Source: Roseivirga spongicola (lineage in GTDB: Bacteria; Bacteroidota; Bacteroidia; Cytophagales; Cyclobacteriaceae). From it: 64,000 nt of DNA. Positions within the stretch are counted from its first letter, which is position 1, and the number at the start of each line of letters is the position of its first letter. The position numbers were made by a program, and so were the translations under genes. Below, in pieces: positions 17,637 through 26,396 of this stretch. Location: the NCBI RefSeq assembly GCF_001592965.1, contig NZ_LRPC01000028.1:558001-622000 (forward strand), written 5' to 3'. The notes under the pieces were generated by a model. That model was not told where the DNA came from and did not search any database. It saw only the letters and a list, made by a program, of their open reading frames with translations.

Positions 17637-18599
17637 ATGAAGCAGAGTAAAGTAAAAAAAGAGATAATACCTCCTGTTGAAAGAGAACTCATTGAAGATG
17701 AGTTAACGCAAGAGCGTTTCATCCAACATACGCACAAGGGAAACAACGAAATTTACATAATCAACCACCACAACTCACCGCATACTATGCGCGAAGTGGG
17801 GCGTTTGAGGGAAATATCTTTTAGATCTGCTGGTGGCGGTACGGGACATGAGATTGACATGGACGAGTACGATACCAGCCCCAGATGTTACGAGCAATTA
17901 ATTGTCTACAGTAGAGAAGACAAAGAAATTATAGGCGGTTACCGATTCATAACAGGGAATAGGGCTAGGAATCCTGAAACAGGCGAATTTGAGCTCTCTA
18001 CTGCACATTACTTCGATTTTTCTGAACAAATGAAGAATGACTTTCTTCCTTGTGCAATAGAGCTGGGTCGTTCTTGGGTTCAGCCAGAATACCAACCTTC
18101 TGTAAACCCTCGAAAAGGGTTGTTCGCTTTAGCTAATATTTGGGACGGATTAGGTGCTCTAATCACAGGGTACCCGGAAATAAAGTACTTCTTCGGTAAA
18201 GTAACTACCTACAAGTCTTACAACCCTGAAGCAAGAGACATTCTATTCTCTTTTCTTGCACATTATTTCCCAGATAAAGACGAACTATGCAGGCCTAAAC
18301 CTGAGCTTTTTGCAGATTTTGATAACGCCATTTTCAAAGAACATTTTAAGCACAATCCACCGTTCAACGAAGGCTTTAAAATCTTACATAAACTCCTGAA
18401 AGAGAGAGGAGAATGGATACCTCCTTTAATCAATATTTATATGAATCTGTCTTCTACTATGATGACCTTTGGTACAGCATACAACCCAGATTTTGGTGGC
18501 GTAGAAGAAACCGGACTCATTGTGACTATTGCAGATATTCATGAAGATGTGAAAGAGCGCCATATAACGGACTATAAGCGCCCTGAAACAATTGAATAG
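17637..18599 (+). CDS. GNAT-fold N-acyltransferase for amino-acid lipids (OlsB/GlsB-like)
   Basis: This 320-residue protein belongs to the hemolysin-like GNAT acyltransferases: residues about 40-240 contain RLREISFRSAGGGTG, IGGYRFI and IELGRSWVQPEYQ, typical of the N-acyl transfer step that puts a 3-hydroxy fatty acid on glycine, ornithine or a related amino acid. Directly preceded by the O-acyltransferase gene (9-base gap), it should form a two-step route to amino-acid or lipodipeptide lipids of the outer membrane. The C-terminal portion (about 240-320, PPLINIYMNLSSTMMTFGTA) is also family-typical. Confidence 0.82.
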   Translation: MKQSKVKKEIIPPVERELIEDELTQERFIQHTHKGNNEIYIINHHNSPHTMREVGRLREISFRSAGGGTGHEIDMDEYDTSPRCYEQLIVYSREDKEIIGGYRFITGNRARNPETGEFELSTAHYFDFSEQMKNDFLPCAIELGRSWVQPEYQPSVNPRKGLFALANIWDGLGALITGYPEIKYFFGKVTTYKSYNPEARDILFSFLAHYFPDKDELCRPKPELFADFDNAIFKEHFKHNPPFNEGFKILHKLLKERGEWIPPLINIYMNLSSTMMTFGTAYNPDFGGVEETGLIVTIADIHEDVKERHITDYKRPETIE

Positions 18600-18606
18600 A
18601 CCAGAA

Positions 18607-20046
18607 TTACGATAGGCTTTTAATATATTCTGTCAGTAACCGAACTCCATAACCTGTAGCGCACTGCATCTTAGCATAAGAAGAACTGCCAAAAGCTACC
18701 CCCGCAATATCTAGATGCAACCAAGCTGGATGGTCTTCTGTGAATACTTCGAGGAATTTAGCTGCAGTTATAGCACCAGCTATAGGCTTACCGCTGTAGT
18801 TTCTTACATCTGCTACATCTGAATGAAGGTCTGATTTAAAATCATCAAAAAGCGGCAATTGCCAGACTCGCTCATGTGTTTCATAACCAATATCTAAAAG
18901 AGCATCAGTCATATCTTCATTGTTGCTGAACATGGCCGCAGCCGTATAACCTAGTGTACCGATTGCACTTCCTGTCAGAGTTGCCAAATCAATCACCTTA
19001 TCGGGGTTAAACTCTTTAATGGCATAATTTATAGCGTCAGCTAGTACTAAACGTCCTTCGGCATCCGTATCTATCACCTCAATAGTTTTCCCTGAATATG
19101 AGTTGATTATATCTCCAGGCTTTAGGCTGTTGGCATCAACTGCATTTTCAGCACTCGCTACCACGCCTATCAAATGAATTGGTAATTTCAGTTTGGCTAC
19201 TAGCTCCATAGTACCTAATACTGCTGCTGCACCTCCCATGTCTGACTTCATATGGTGCATATTGTCCGAAGGCTTAATGGATAAACCACCTGTATCGAAG
19301 GTTATCCCCTTTCCTACCAAGGCTAAGGTTGGGTAATCTCCATCAGTCTCGGGTTTGTATTCCATCTGAATAAGCCGTGGTTCGAACCTACTACCTTGCC
19401 CAACTGCCAATAGGGCCTGAAAGCCTCCTTGCTCCAGCATTTCCTTATCGAAAACTTTGGTGCTAAACCCAAATCGTTTGGCTGAATCGACAGCGCAGTT
19501 GGCCAAGTATTCTGGGGTTTTAATATTCGCGGGTGCGTCTACCAAAGCCTTGATGGCATTAACTGTTCTAGCTGCGGCTCTAGCTTCAAGCGCCAGCTCT
19601 TCGTTAAAATGCCTCGAATAAACAAAACACTCAACCTCAGCATTGAGAAAGGCATTTTTGGTTTTATCGTCTGTCTTATAGGCTCCTAGATCATACTTAC
19701 TTAAAACCAAACCATAAATAGCAGCATATAAATCGTCTTCTTCCAGGTGTTCTAAATAAAGCGTTATATGGTCTTGCCAAGCCCTATTTCTTTTATGACT
19801 TATCCATCTGAAAGCTTCATGTCGTTCACTTAAATATTTACCTGTCCCCAGCCCAACTAAATAAAGCACCTTGGTTCCGTCTACAGATGGCAATGTATTG
19901 ATCTGCTTAAACTTTCCTTGAAAATCTGGCTTGCCCTGTATGCCTGTAATCTGAGAGATAAGGTCAAAGTCTACGGTGTCTTGTGCAAATGGGAGTATAA
20001 TGTGTTTTGCTGAATTTAGGTCTTCAACTGCTTTGATAACTTTCAT
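18607..20046 (-). CDS. pepA: Leucyl aminopeptidase (M17)
   Basis: This 479-residue two-domain M17 metallo-aminopeptidase has metal-binding and catalytic motifs VGKGITFDTGGLSIKP, MKSDMGGAAAVLG and VIDTDAEGRLVLADA in the C-terminal half. The enzyme removes N-terminal residues from peptides in the cytosol. Its N-terminal domain (about 1-160) is of the usual variable type. The gene is monocistronic by position, convergent with the GNAT gene. Confidence 0.95.
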   Translation of the reverse strand: MKVIKAVEDLNSAKHIILPFAQDTVDFDLISQITGIQGKPDFQGKFKQINTLPSVDGTKVLYLVGLGTGKYLSERHEAFRWISHKRNRAWQDHITLYLEHLEEDDLYAAIYGLVLSKYDLGAYKTDDKTKNAFLNAEVECFVYSRHFNEELALEARAAARTVNAIKALVDAPANIKTPEYLANCAVDSAKRFGFSTKVFDKEMLEQGGFQALLAVGQGSRFEPRLIQMEYKPETDGDYPTLALVGKGITFDTGGLSIKPSDNMHHMKSDMGGAAAVLGTMELVAKLKLPIHLIGVVASAENAVDANSLKPGDIINSYSGKTIEVIDTDAEGRLVLADAINYAIKEFNPDKVIDLATLTGSAIGTLGYTAAAMFSNNEDMTDALLDIGYETHERVWQLPLFDDFKSDLHSDVADVRNYSGKPIAGAITAAKFLEVFTEDHPAWLHLDIAGVAFGSSSYAKMQCATGYGVRLLTEYIKSLS

Positions 20047-20189
20047 GATGGAAAGATATAAATTCCGATTATTTGACGCATCAAAGGCTTAGTTTTATCC
20101 TATTCATAACTAAAACCTTCTATTCTCTCACGCTTCACTGGTAAGTTGACTATCAGTTATTTATATTCGCAGCCAATTAATCGAATGAC

Positions 20190-21014
20190 ATGCGACTCGG
20201 ACAACTTTCCAGAAAACTTGAAGTAGATTCTTCTGCTATTGTTGAACTCCTGAAACAAAACTTCCGAGAGGTTAATAATCACCCGAATATTAAAATCTCT
20301 AAAGAAGAACTCGCATTTATTACGAATCATTTCGAGCCAACCCCGGAGCCAGAAAAAGAACCACAGCCTGTTACCGAAGAAATTATTACCGAGCCAACGG
20401 TAGACATTAAGGAAGAACCTCTAGAAGAAGAAAAAGAGACTGAAATTATTGAAACGCCTGCCTTTGTAGAATCGCTTCGACCAAAGGTAATTACCCTAGA
20501 AGAAGAGTTTAATGCAAAAAAGAAAGAACTAGAGACTTTTAAAGCAGAGAAGCCTGAGCTAGAAGGTTTGAGGGTAGTCGGTAAAATTGACCTTCCAGAA
20601 CCTAAACCCAAAGCGGTTAAAGAAACAAAAGAAGTCAAAGAAGAAAAGAGTAAGCGTTCCACTCAAACTATTGACGAGCGTGGCGCCAGACAACGCCACA
20701 ATAAAAGAAAGAGCTATAGAAGAAACTCCAATCGCAATCCGGTAGAATCGCAACGCAAAAGAGCCGAATTAGAGGCTAAAAAGAAGAAAGAACAAGAGCA
20801 ACAGTGGCATAAAGAACAAAAGAAGAAGCATTACGAACAGAATGTAAAAGCCAAAATCGCTGACAAACCAAAAAAGAAGAAGAAAAAGAAGTTTGTTGAG
20901 CAACAAGCTATTCAAGCTCAGGTGCAGCAGACCCAGACACAATCTGCAAAACCAACCAATGTAATCAGCAGATTTTGGAGATGGCTAAATGGTGGTTACG
21001 ATAAGTTCGATTGA
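20190..21014 (+). CDS. Charged protein with IF2N-like N-terminal domain
   Basis: Residues 1-45 (MRLGQLSRKLEVDSSAIVEL, then LLKQNF..VNNHPNIKIS) resemble the small helical IF-2 N-terminal (IF2N) fold. A long Pro/Glu-rich segment (50-90), a Lys/Glu/Arg-rich low-complexity stretch to about 250 with poly-Lys runs, and a short C-terminal hydrophobic-aromatic tail (ISRFWRWLNGGYDKFD) follow. No G domain is present, so it is not IF-2 itself. Basic, disordered character suggests RNA or ribosome binding, which is an inference. A TATATTCG box about 17 bases before the ATG is a possible promoter. Confidence 0.65.
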   Translation: MRLGQLSRKLEVDSSAIVELLKQNFREVNNHPNIKISKEELAFITNHFEPTPEPEKEPQPVTEEIITEPTVDIKEEPLEEEKETEIIETPAFVESLRPKVITLEEEFNAKKKELETFKAEKPELEGLRVVGKIDLPEPKPKAVKETKEVKEEKSKRSTQTIDERGARQRHNKRKSYRRNSNRNPVESQRKRAELEAKKKKEQEQQWHKEQKKKHYEQNVKAKIADKPKKKKKKKFVEQQAIQAQVQQTQTQSAKPTNVISRFWRWLNGGYDKFD

Positions 21015-21191
21015 TACGGACAGGTCTGCTATTACAGCCTCTTTGCCTGAACTAGTTATGAGCTTTAAGTTCTACCACTCGAATTCAGTGCACTACATCA
21101 TTCAAAAATATTTCCTTTCCAATCCATACAATTGCAACCTTAAATCTCGTTAGGCAGTATTGTAATTTGGTCAACACTCAAATGACTTTTT

Positions 21192-22508
21192 ATGACGAGT
21201 AAAAAGCAGCTACTTGCTTTAATGGTGCTATTACTATGTACGTTGTTCTCCTGCAAAGAAGAAAGAGTTCCAGTAGTATTTCAGCCCAGAAACGATCATG
21301 AGGCTTATCAAAAAGCCTTACAAGATGCCAATCTATTAGAAACTGCTTTAGGTAAAGAGTGGCTCAATTCGGCTAGTAGCTCCTTACTAGAACCAGACCC
21401 AATCGACCTCCCTTATGAAGAGGCGTTTTTTGTAGATAATACTAGCGCCAAAGCCATTAGCTATTCGTTTAGTGCCAAAAAGGGCGAGAAAATTCAGATC
21501 TCTATAGCCGAAATTGCGGCAGATACCATGAAGAGGTTTGTGGACTTATTCAGAGTAGATAGCGAGGAATTCGTTCATATTGCCTCAGCAGACAGCACAG
21601 GACATCTTTTGAGCTTTGAACCAAGAAGAGATGCTAGTTATATTCTGCGTTTTCAATCGGAACTTTTAAGAGGTGGAACTTTCAAAATCACTTTTGAGAA
21701 TGAACCCACCCTCGCCTTTCCTGTTGCAGGCAAAAACCATGGATCGATAATCAGCTATTGGGGTGACCCCAGAGACGGTGGAAACAGAAGTCATGATGGA
21801 ATTGATATTTATGCTCCTTTAGGCACACCAGTTATTGCGCCAACAGATGGCACTGTAAAGTCTATAGATGATAAAGGGATTGGAGGTAAGGCTATTTGGC
21901 TAGAAGATGCCAAAAGACCGCATAATCTATACTTTGCTCATTTAGATAACTGGAGTGTGAAGAGAGGAGAAAAAGTAAAAACTGGAGATACAATAGGCTT
22001 TGTAGGCAATACTGGAAACGCTTTCTACTCGTCCCCACATTTACACTTTGGCATTTATACACGTAATTCTATGAAGGCCTTTAACCCACTAAAATCATTA
22101 GGCTTTGAACTGAAAACGGTTAATGACGATTTGGGCTGGCTTGGCTCTGAAATGAGACTCACCACAAACGCAGTTATTTATAAAGACAGCCGTACCCACG
22201 CTCAACTTAGCAAACTAGAGAGAAACCAAATAGCCAGAATTATTGCACTCAATGACAAAGCTTGTAAGGTTGAGCTTCCTGATGGCCAAGTAGGCTACAT
22301 CAGCAAACGAGAACTAACCATCAATTTAAGACCAATCCAAAAGCTTGTAGCTACTACAGAAGTAGATCTGTACCAAAGGCCTGACCACAATGCAACAATA
22401 GGATCCATACCTCTTGCTGATGGCATTCAGGTTTTAGGAAAAAACGATGACTTCTTGAGAGTTAAAACTACCTCTGGCCAATCCGGATGGATCAAAAAAG
22501 GAAGCTAA
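21192..22508 (+). CDS. M23-family peptidoglycan endopeptidase, lipoprotein, with SH3-like domains
   Basis: This 438-residue lipoprotein (lipobox CTLFSC near residue 21) has an M23 LytM-type zinc peptidase domain at about 180-295 with the metal motifs NRSHDGIDIYAP (His and Asp) and HLHFGIY. Two SH3-like segments follow (about 315-380 and 385-438, GQVGYISKRE and GQSGWIKKG). It cleaves peptidoglycan cross-links in the periplasm; the SH3 parts likely bind the wall. Confidence 0.9.
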   Translation: MTSKKQLLALMVLLLCTLFSCKEERVPVVFQPRNDHEAYQKALQDANLLETALGKEWLNSASSSLLEPDPIDLPYEEAFFVDNTSAKAISYSFSAKKGEKIQISIAEIAADTMKRFVDLFRVDSEEFVHIASADSTGHLLSFEPRRDASYILRFQSELLRGGTFKITFENEPTLAFPVAGKNHGSIISYWGDPRDGGNRSHDGIDIYAPLGTPVIAPTDGTVKSIDDKGIGGKAIWLEDAKRPHNLYFAHLDNWSVKRGEKVKTGDTIGFVGNTGNAFYSSPHLHFGIYTRNSMKAFNPLKSLGFELKTVNDDLGWLGSEMRLTTNAVIYKDSRTHAQLSKLERNQIARIIALNDKACKVELPDGQVGYISKRELTINLRPIQKLVATTEVDLYQRPDHNATIGSIPLADGIQVLGKNDDFLRVKTTSGQSGWIKKGS

Positions 22509-22514
22509 CCTTAA

Positions 22515-23525
22515 CTAGGCATTCTTTGCTTTAATTAAAGCTCCCATAACGCTTATGGCTATTTCTTTAGGTGTTTGAGAGCCAATATCAATACCAATAG
22601 GCGCGTCTATTCTGGCGATCTCATCTTCAGAGAAGCCATAGGTTTTTAATCGCTCTACACGCTTAGCATGAGTTTTCTTGCTCCCCAACGCTCCAACGTA
22701 TTTCATTTCTGAAGGCAGTATAATCTTTAAAGCCTCATCATCAATTTTAGGGTCATGAGAGAGAATTACAGCAAAAGTGTTCTGATCTAAATCCATCTCT
22801 CCCAGCACTTCTTGTGGCCATTTCACTATAAGTTGATTGGGCTCTTGCTGGCGCGAAGTTTTCTTAGCGAAGGTATCGCGCGGATCAATAACTATGGTTT
22901 CAAAATCGTGCATGCTCGCTAAAACCAAAAGCTCAGAGGTGATATGTGCCGAACCAATAAGAATCAACCGAGGCTTAGCCCTGAAAAAATGAGCAAAATA
23001 CTCATCTCCGGCTCTTGACTCCACTATTGCACCTGTTAATCCAGATTCAAACGCATTGTTGATGTTATTCACCAGAACAGGATTGCCAGCCAATTCATCC
23101 TCCATCCTATCTAGGTAAATCGGATTAGAATGACTTGGGCCATTTAAGCGAGTGAGTATAAAAAACGGCTTATTCTTATCTAGAAACCTCAAGAACTTAA
23201 CGTAAGCGTCATCTTCCATAAATGGAGTGATGAGCACCGATACGGAGCCACCGCAGCTCAAACCCACTTCCCACGCCTCTTCATCGGCCACACCAAAGTC
23301 CATCACCTTAGACTGCCCCGACATTATTACTTCGAGAGCCCCCTTTACAACGGCAGTTTCAATACATCCACCACTCACTGATCCATGCATTTCTCCATCA
23401 TCAGTTATTAGCATGGCAGAACCCACGGGCCGAGGAGAGCTTCTCCAAGTTTTAATGACTCTGGCCAAGGCAAAAGGTTTTTCTTTGTCGAGTAATTGCT
23501 GTATTCTTGAAACTATGTCTACCAT
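22515..23525 (-). CDS. XdhC/CoxI-family protein
   Basis: This 336-residue protein has the XdhC N-terminal domain (WRSSPRPVGSAMLIT, GSVSGGCIE) and the C-terminal Rossmann-like domain (LILIGSAHITSELLVLA...VIDPRDTFA, ALGSKKTHAKRVERL). XdhC-type proteins bind and mature molybdenum cofactor and pass it to molybdoenzymes such as xanthine dehydrogenase. Divergent from moaA with about 40 bases between, so the pair may be co-controlled. No molybdoenzyme gene is in this window. Confidence 0.9.
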   Translation of the reverse strand: MVDIVSRIQQLLDKEKPFALARVIKTWRSSPRPVGSAMLITDDGEMHGSVSGGCIETAVVKGALEVIMSGQSKVMDFGVADEEAWEVGLSCGGSVSVLITPFMEDDAYVKFLRFLDKNKPFFILTRLNGPSHSNPIYLDRMEDELAGNPVLVNNINNAFESGLTGAIVESRAGDEYFAHFFRAKPRLILIGSAHITSELLVLASMHDFETIVIDPRDTFAKKTSRQQEPNQLIVKWPQEVLGEMDLDQNTFAVILSHDPKIDDEALKIILPSEMKYVGALGSKKTHAKRVERLKTYGFSEDEIARIDAPIGIDIGSQTPKEIAISVMGALIKAKNA

Positions 23526-23565
23526 TTTTCTCGTTGTAGTTTGAACTTAACAATATAAGAAGCAT

Positions 23566-24552
23566 TTGCTATTCGATAACCACGGCCGACAATTAAGATA
23601 CCTGAGACTTGGAGTTACCGAAAGATGTAACCTCAGGTGTTTTTACTGTATGCCTGAAGAAGGCCTTCCATGGTCTAATAAAAAGCAGCTGCTAAGTTAT
23701 GAGGAAATGCTCAGGCTTGTTGGAATTTTAGCCAAAATGGGCATCTCCAAAGTGCGAATCACTGGAGGTGAGCCTTTTGTACGCAAAGACCTGATGCCTT
23801 TCATGGCTGATTTAAGTCAGATTGAAGGTATCGAAAAACTAAGTATCACCACCAACGGAACAGCCCCAACTCGCCATATTGAAGCACTGAAAGCAATGGG
23901 CATTCATGCTGTCAATCTCAGTTTAGACACACTCAACAAAGAGCGATTCCATAAAATAACTAGAAGAGATGAGTTCGATCAAGTGATTAACTTCTACCAG
24001 TCTCTTATTGATGCAGGTATTCGAACGAAAATCAATACTGTGGTGATGGAAGAGCACAATTTAGAAGATATTCTACCCCTGGTTGAATTGACTCAAAAAG
24101 ACCCAGTCAATGTTCGGTTTATAGAAGAAATGCCCTTCAATGGCGGTTCTAAAGGCTATCAAAAAATCGATTGGAACTATAAGAAGATACTGCAACTCAT
24201 TGCTGAAAAACACCCAACTATTCAGAAGCTAGACGACCACGCCAGCTCTACTTCTTACAACTATCAGATTCCTGGTGCCAGAGGAAGTTTCGGGGTAATT
24301 CCTGCTTACTCTAGATCTATTTGTGGAACCTGCGACAGAATAAGACTAACTCCTAAAGGCGATTTAATGACTTGTTTATACCAAAATGAAGGCTTTAGCT
24401 TTAGAGACTTTATGCGCCAGGGTGCTTCAGATCAAGACATTCAGGAAAAGTTTATGCACTTTTTCAAACGAAGAGCTAAAAATGGCTTCGAAGCCGAAGA
24501 ACAAAAGAGCCAATCCAATACCTTTGAATCTATGGCTACCATAGGCGGCTAA
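23566..24552 (+). CDS. moaA: GTP 3',8-cyclase
   Basis: This 328-residue radical SAM enzyme has the [4Fe-4S]-SAM Cys at 21, 25 and 28 (CNLRCFYC) and the second cluster CxxC in the C-terminal part (CGTCDRIRLTPKGDLMTC). It makes 3',8-cyclo-dihydro-GTP, the first step of molybdenum cofactor synthesis. The start is a TTG: no ATG or GTG exists upstream in frame before a stop at 23548, and the next ATG (residue 29) would remove the cluster Cys. The canonical C-terminal GG of MoaA is present (ATIGG). Confidence 0.95.
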   Translation: MLFDNHGRQLRYLRLGVTERCNLRCFYCMPEEGLPWSNKKQLLSYEEMLRLVGILAKMGISKVRITGGEPFVRKDLMPFMADLSQIEGIEKLSITTNGTAPTRHIEALKAMGIHAVNLSLDTLNKERFHKITRRDEFDQVINFYQSLIDAGIRTKINTVVMEEHNLEDILPLVELTQKDPVNVRFIEEMPFNGGSKGYQKIDWNYKKILQLIAEKHPTIQKLDDHASSTSYNYQIPGARGSFGVIPAYSRSICGTCDRIRLTPKGDLMTCLYQNEGFSFRDFMRQGASDQDIQEKFMHFFKRRAKNGFEAEEQKSQSNTFESMATIGG

Positions 24553-24621
24553 CTTTATATGCTAGAATGATGAATGTGTGGTAAGCTCTTCAGCATTCAC
24601 AATTAAACATTCAATACTACA

Positions 24622-25818
24622 ATGATCAGTTACCAAGAAGCGAAGCAAATCATTTCAAAACACCTCTATAAACCAAAAAGCATCTCTGTTTCAATTGAAG
24701 AAGCTAATGGGCGAATTTTGGCAGAAAACCTTATTGCAGATAGAGACTTCCCTCCTTTTGATAGAGTGACTATGGATGGTATTGCCATACGCCACGCTGA
24801 CTTTGAAAGTGGACAAAGGGCCTTCCCTATTGCAGACACAATTGGTGCTGGAATGCCACAAAAAGACTTAGACATTTCTGGTAAGTGTGTCCAGATAATG
24901 ACAGGAGCCATTATGCCTAAAGGGTTAGATACGGTAATCAGGTATGAAGATCTAAGTATTAAAAACGATATCGCCACTATTGAGGTCAAAGAAGTTAAGC
25001 ACCAGCAAAACATCCACTTTAAAGCACAAGATAGATTGAGTGGTGAAGTTGTGGTTAGTGCTGGCACAAAACTGAGCCCTGTAGAATTAATTGTTGCAGC
25101 TTCAGTCGGTAAATCTACCGTAAAGGTGAAAGCCTTACCCAAAGCAGCAATTATTACTACCGGAGATGAACTGGTAGACATTGATGAATCTCCACTTGAA
25201 CATCAGATTAGAAGATCGAGCAATTATGGAGTTCTTGCTCTTTTAAAAGATTGGAATATTGAAGCAACCCAGATCCATTTGAAAGACGATAAAGAGCTTA
25301 TGCTCAATGAGCTGCGTTCTATTTTGTCTGACTATGAATTGATAGTTTTGACTGGAGGGGTCTCGCGAGGTAAGTTTGACTTCTTGCCTGAGGTCCTGGA
25401 AGAGCTGGGTGTGGAAAAACACTTCCATAAGGTAAAACAGCGCCCGGGAAAACCGTTTTGGTTTGGTACAAAAGGCAAGGAAAATGTAGTATTTGCTTTG
25501 CCAGGAAACCCAGTATCTTCATTCGCTTGTGCCAACATTTATATTAAAGAATGGCTAGAAGCAAGTCTAGATCAGCCGGTTGGAGAAGAGTATGCAGAGC
25601 TGGCTTCCGACTTGTCATTTCCACCTGAACTGACATGGTTTATTGAGTGCAAACTAGAAAATACAGCTTCGGGCTCTGTAAAGGCCACCCCTTTTAGAGG
25701 CAATGGCTCAGGTGACTTTGCCAACCTCACCTTAGCAGATGGCTTTCTTATTCTCCCAGATAATAAATCAGAATTTAAGGCTGGCGAAGTTTATCGCTAT
25801 ATTCGATTTAGAAATTAA
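24622..25818 (+). CDS. moeA: Molybdopterin molybdenumtransferase
   Basis: This 398-residue protein inserts molybdate into adenylated molybdopterin, the last step of cofactor synthesis. It has the N-terminal MoeA domain (FDRVTMDGIAI, MTGAIMPKGLDTVIRYED), the central MogA-like domain with TTGDELVDI, LTGGVSRGKFDFLPEVL and PGNPVSSF, and a C-terminal beta domain (ATPFRGNGSGDF). It ends 2 bases before moaC, so the two are co-transcribed. Confidence 0.95.
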   Translation: MISYQEAKQIISKHLYKPKSISVSIEEANGRILAENLIADRDFPPFDRVTMDGIAIRHADFESGQRAFPIADTIGAGMPQKDLDISGKCVQIMTGAIMPKGLDTVIRYEDLSIKNDIATIEVKEVKHQQNIHFKAQDRLSGEVVVSAGTKLSPVELIVAASVGKSTVKVKALPKAAIITTGDELVDIDESPLEHQIRRSSNYGVLALLKDWNIEATQIHLKDDKELMLNELRSILSDYELIVLTGGVSRGKFDFLPEVLEELGVEKHFHKVKQRPGKPFWFGTKGKENVVFALPGNPVSSFACANIYIKEWLEASLDQPVGEEYAELASDLSFPPELTWFIECKLENTASGSVKATPFRGNGSGDFANLTLADGFLILPDNKSEFKAGEVYRYIRFRN

Positions 25819-25820
25819 TT

Positions 25821-26297
25821 ATGAGCAGAGAATTCACCCATATTGACAAAGACAAACCAGCGATGGTAGATGTTGGAGATAAGTCAGAAACAAAAAGATC
25901 AGCCATAGCCGTAAGCCATGTGCAACTGCCTGATGATATGGCTAAATATGTTCATGATGGAGAAATAAAGACACTGAAAGGCCCTGTATTTCAAACTGCA
26001 ATTATTGCCGGAATTCAGGCAGCAAAACGTACTTGGGAGCTGATCCCCATGTGTCACCAGCTGAATTTGAATAAAGTCTCTATTGAAATAGAGCTAAAGG
26101 AGAACCTACTAGTAGAAATACAATGCGTAGCTAAATGCTCTGGTAAAACGGGAGTTGAAATGGAAGCTTTGACAGGTGCTTCAATAGCTGCATTAACCGT
26201 TTATGATATGTGCAAGGCCTTCTCTCAGAACATCTCCATTAAAGAAACTAAGCTACTGAAGAAGACTGGAGGGAAATCTGATTATACAAACTCATAA
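25821..26297 (+). CDS. moaC: Cyclic pyranopterin monophosphate synthase
   Basis: This 158-residue enzyme turns the MoaA product into cyclic pyranopterin monophosphate. Family signs are FTHIDKDKPAMVDVGDK, LIPMCHQLNLNKVSIE and GVEMEALTGASIAALTVYDM with KKTGGKSD at the end. It lies 2 bases after moeA. No moaB/mogA, moaE or mobA gene was seen in this window. Confidence 0.96.
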   Translation: MSREFTHIDKDKPAMVDVGDKSETKRSAIAVSHVQLPDDMAKYVHDGEIKTLKGPVFQTAIIAGIQAAKRTWELIPMCHQLNLNKVSIEIELKENLLVEIQCVAKCSGKTGVEMEALTGASIAALTVYDMCKAFSQNISIKETKLLKKTGGKSDYTNS

Positions 26298-26396
26298 ACA
26301 GAACACCTTCCATATACCAGTGGATAAAAAACTCCTAAATCAGTAGAGGGAATGCTTTAGCCGCAGAATTTACGGAAGTGTCGAATAAATACGAAA

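Noticed and set aside
24666-25181. Long reverse-strand frame of 171 codons opposite moeA
   Set aside because: It is the complement shadow of moeA. The translation is Ser/Ile-rich and low in charge with no family pattern, whereas the plus strand has all MoeA motifs.
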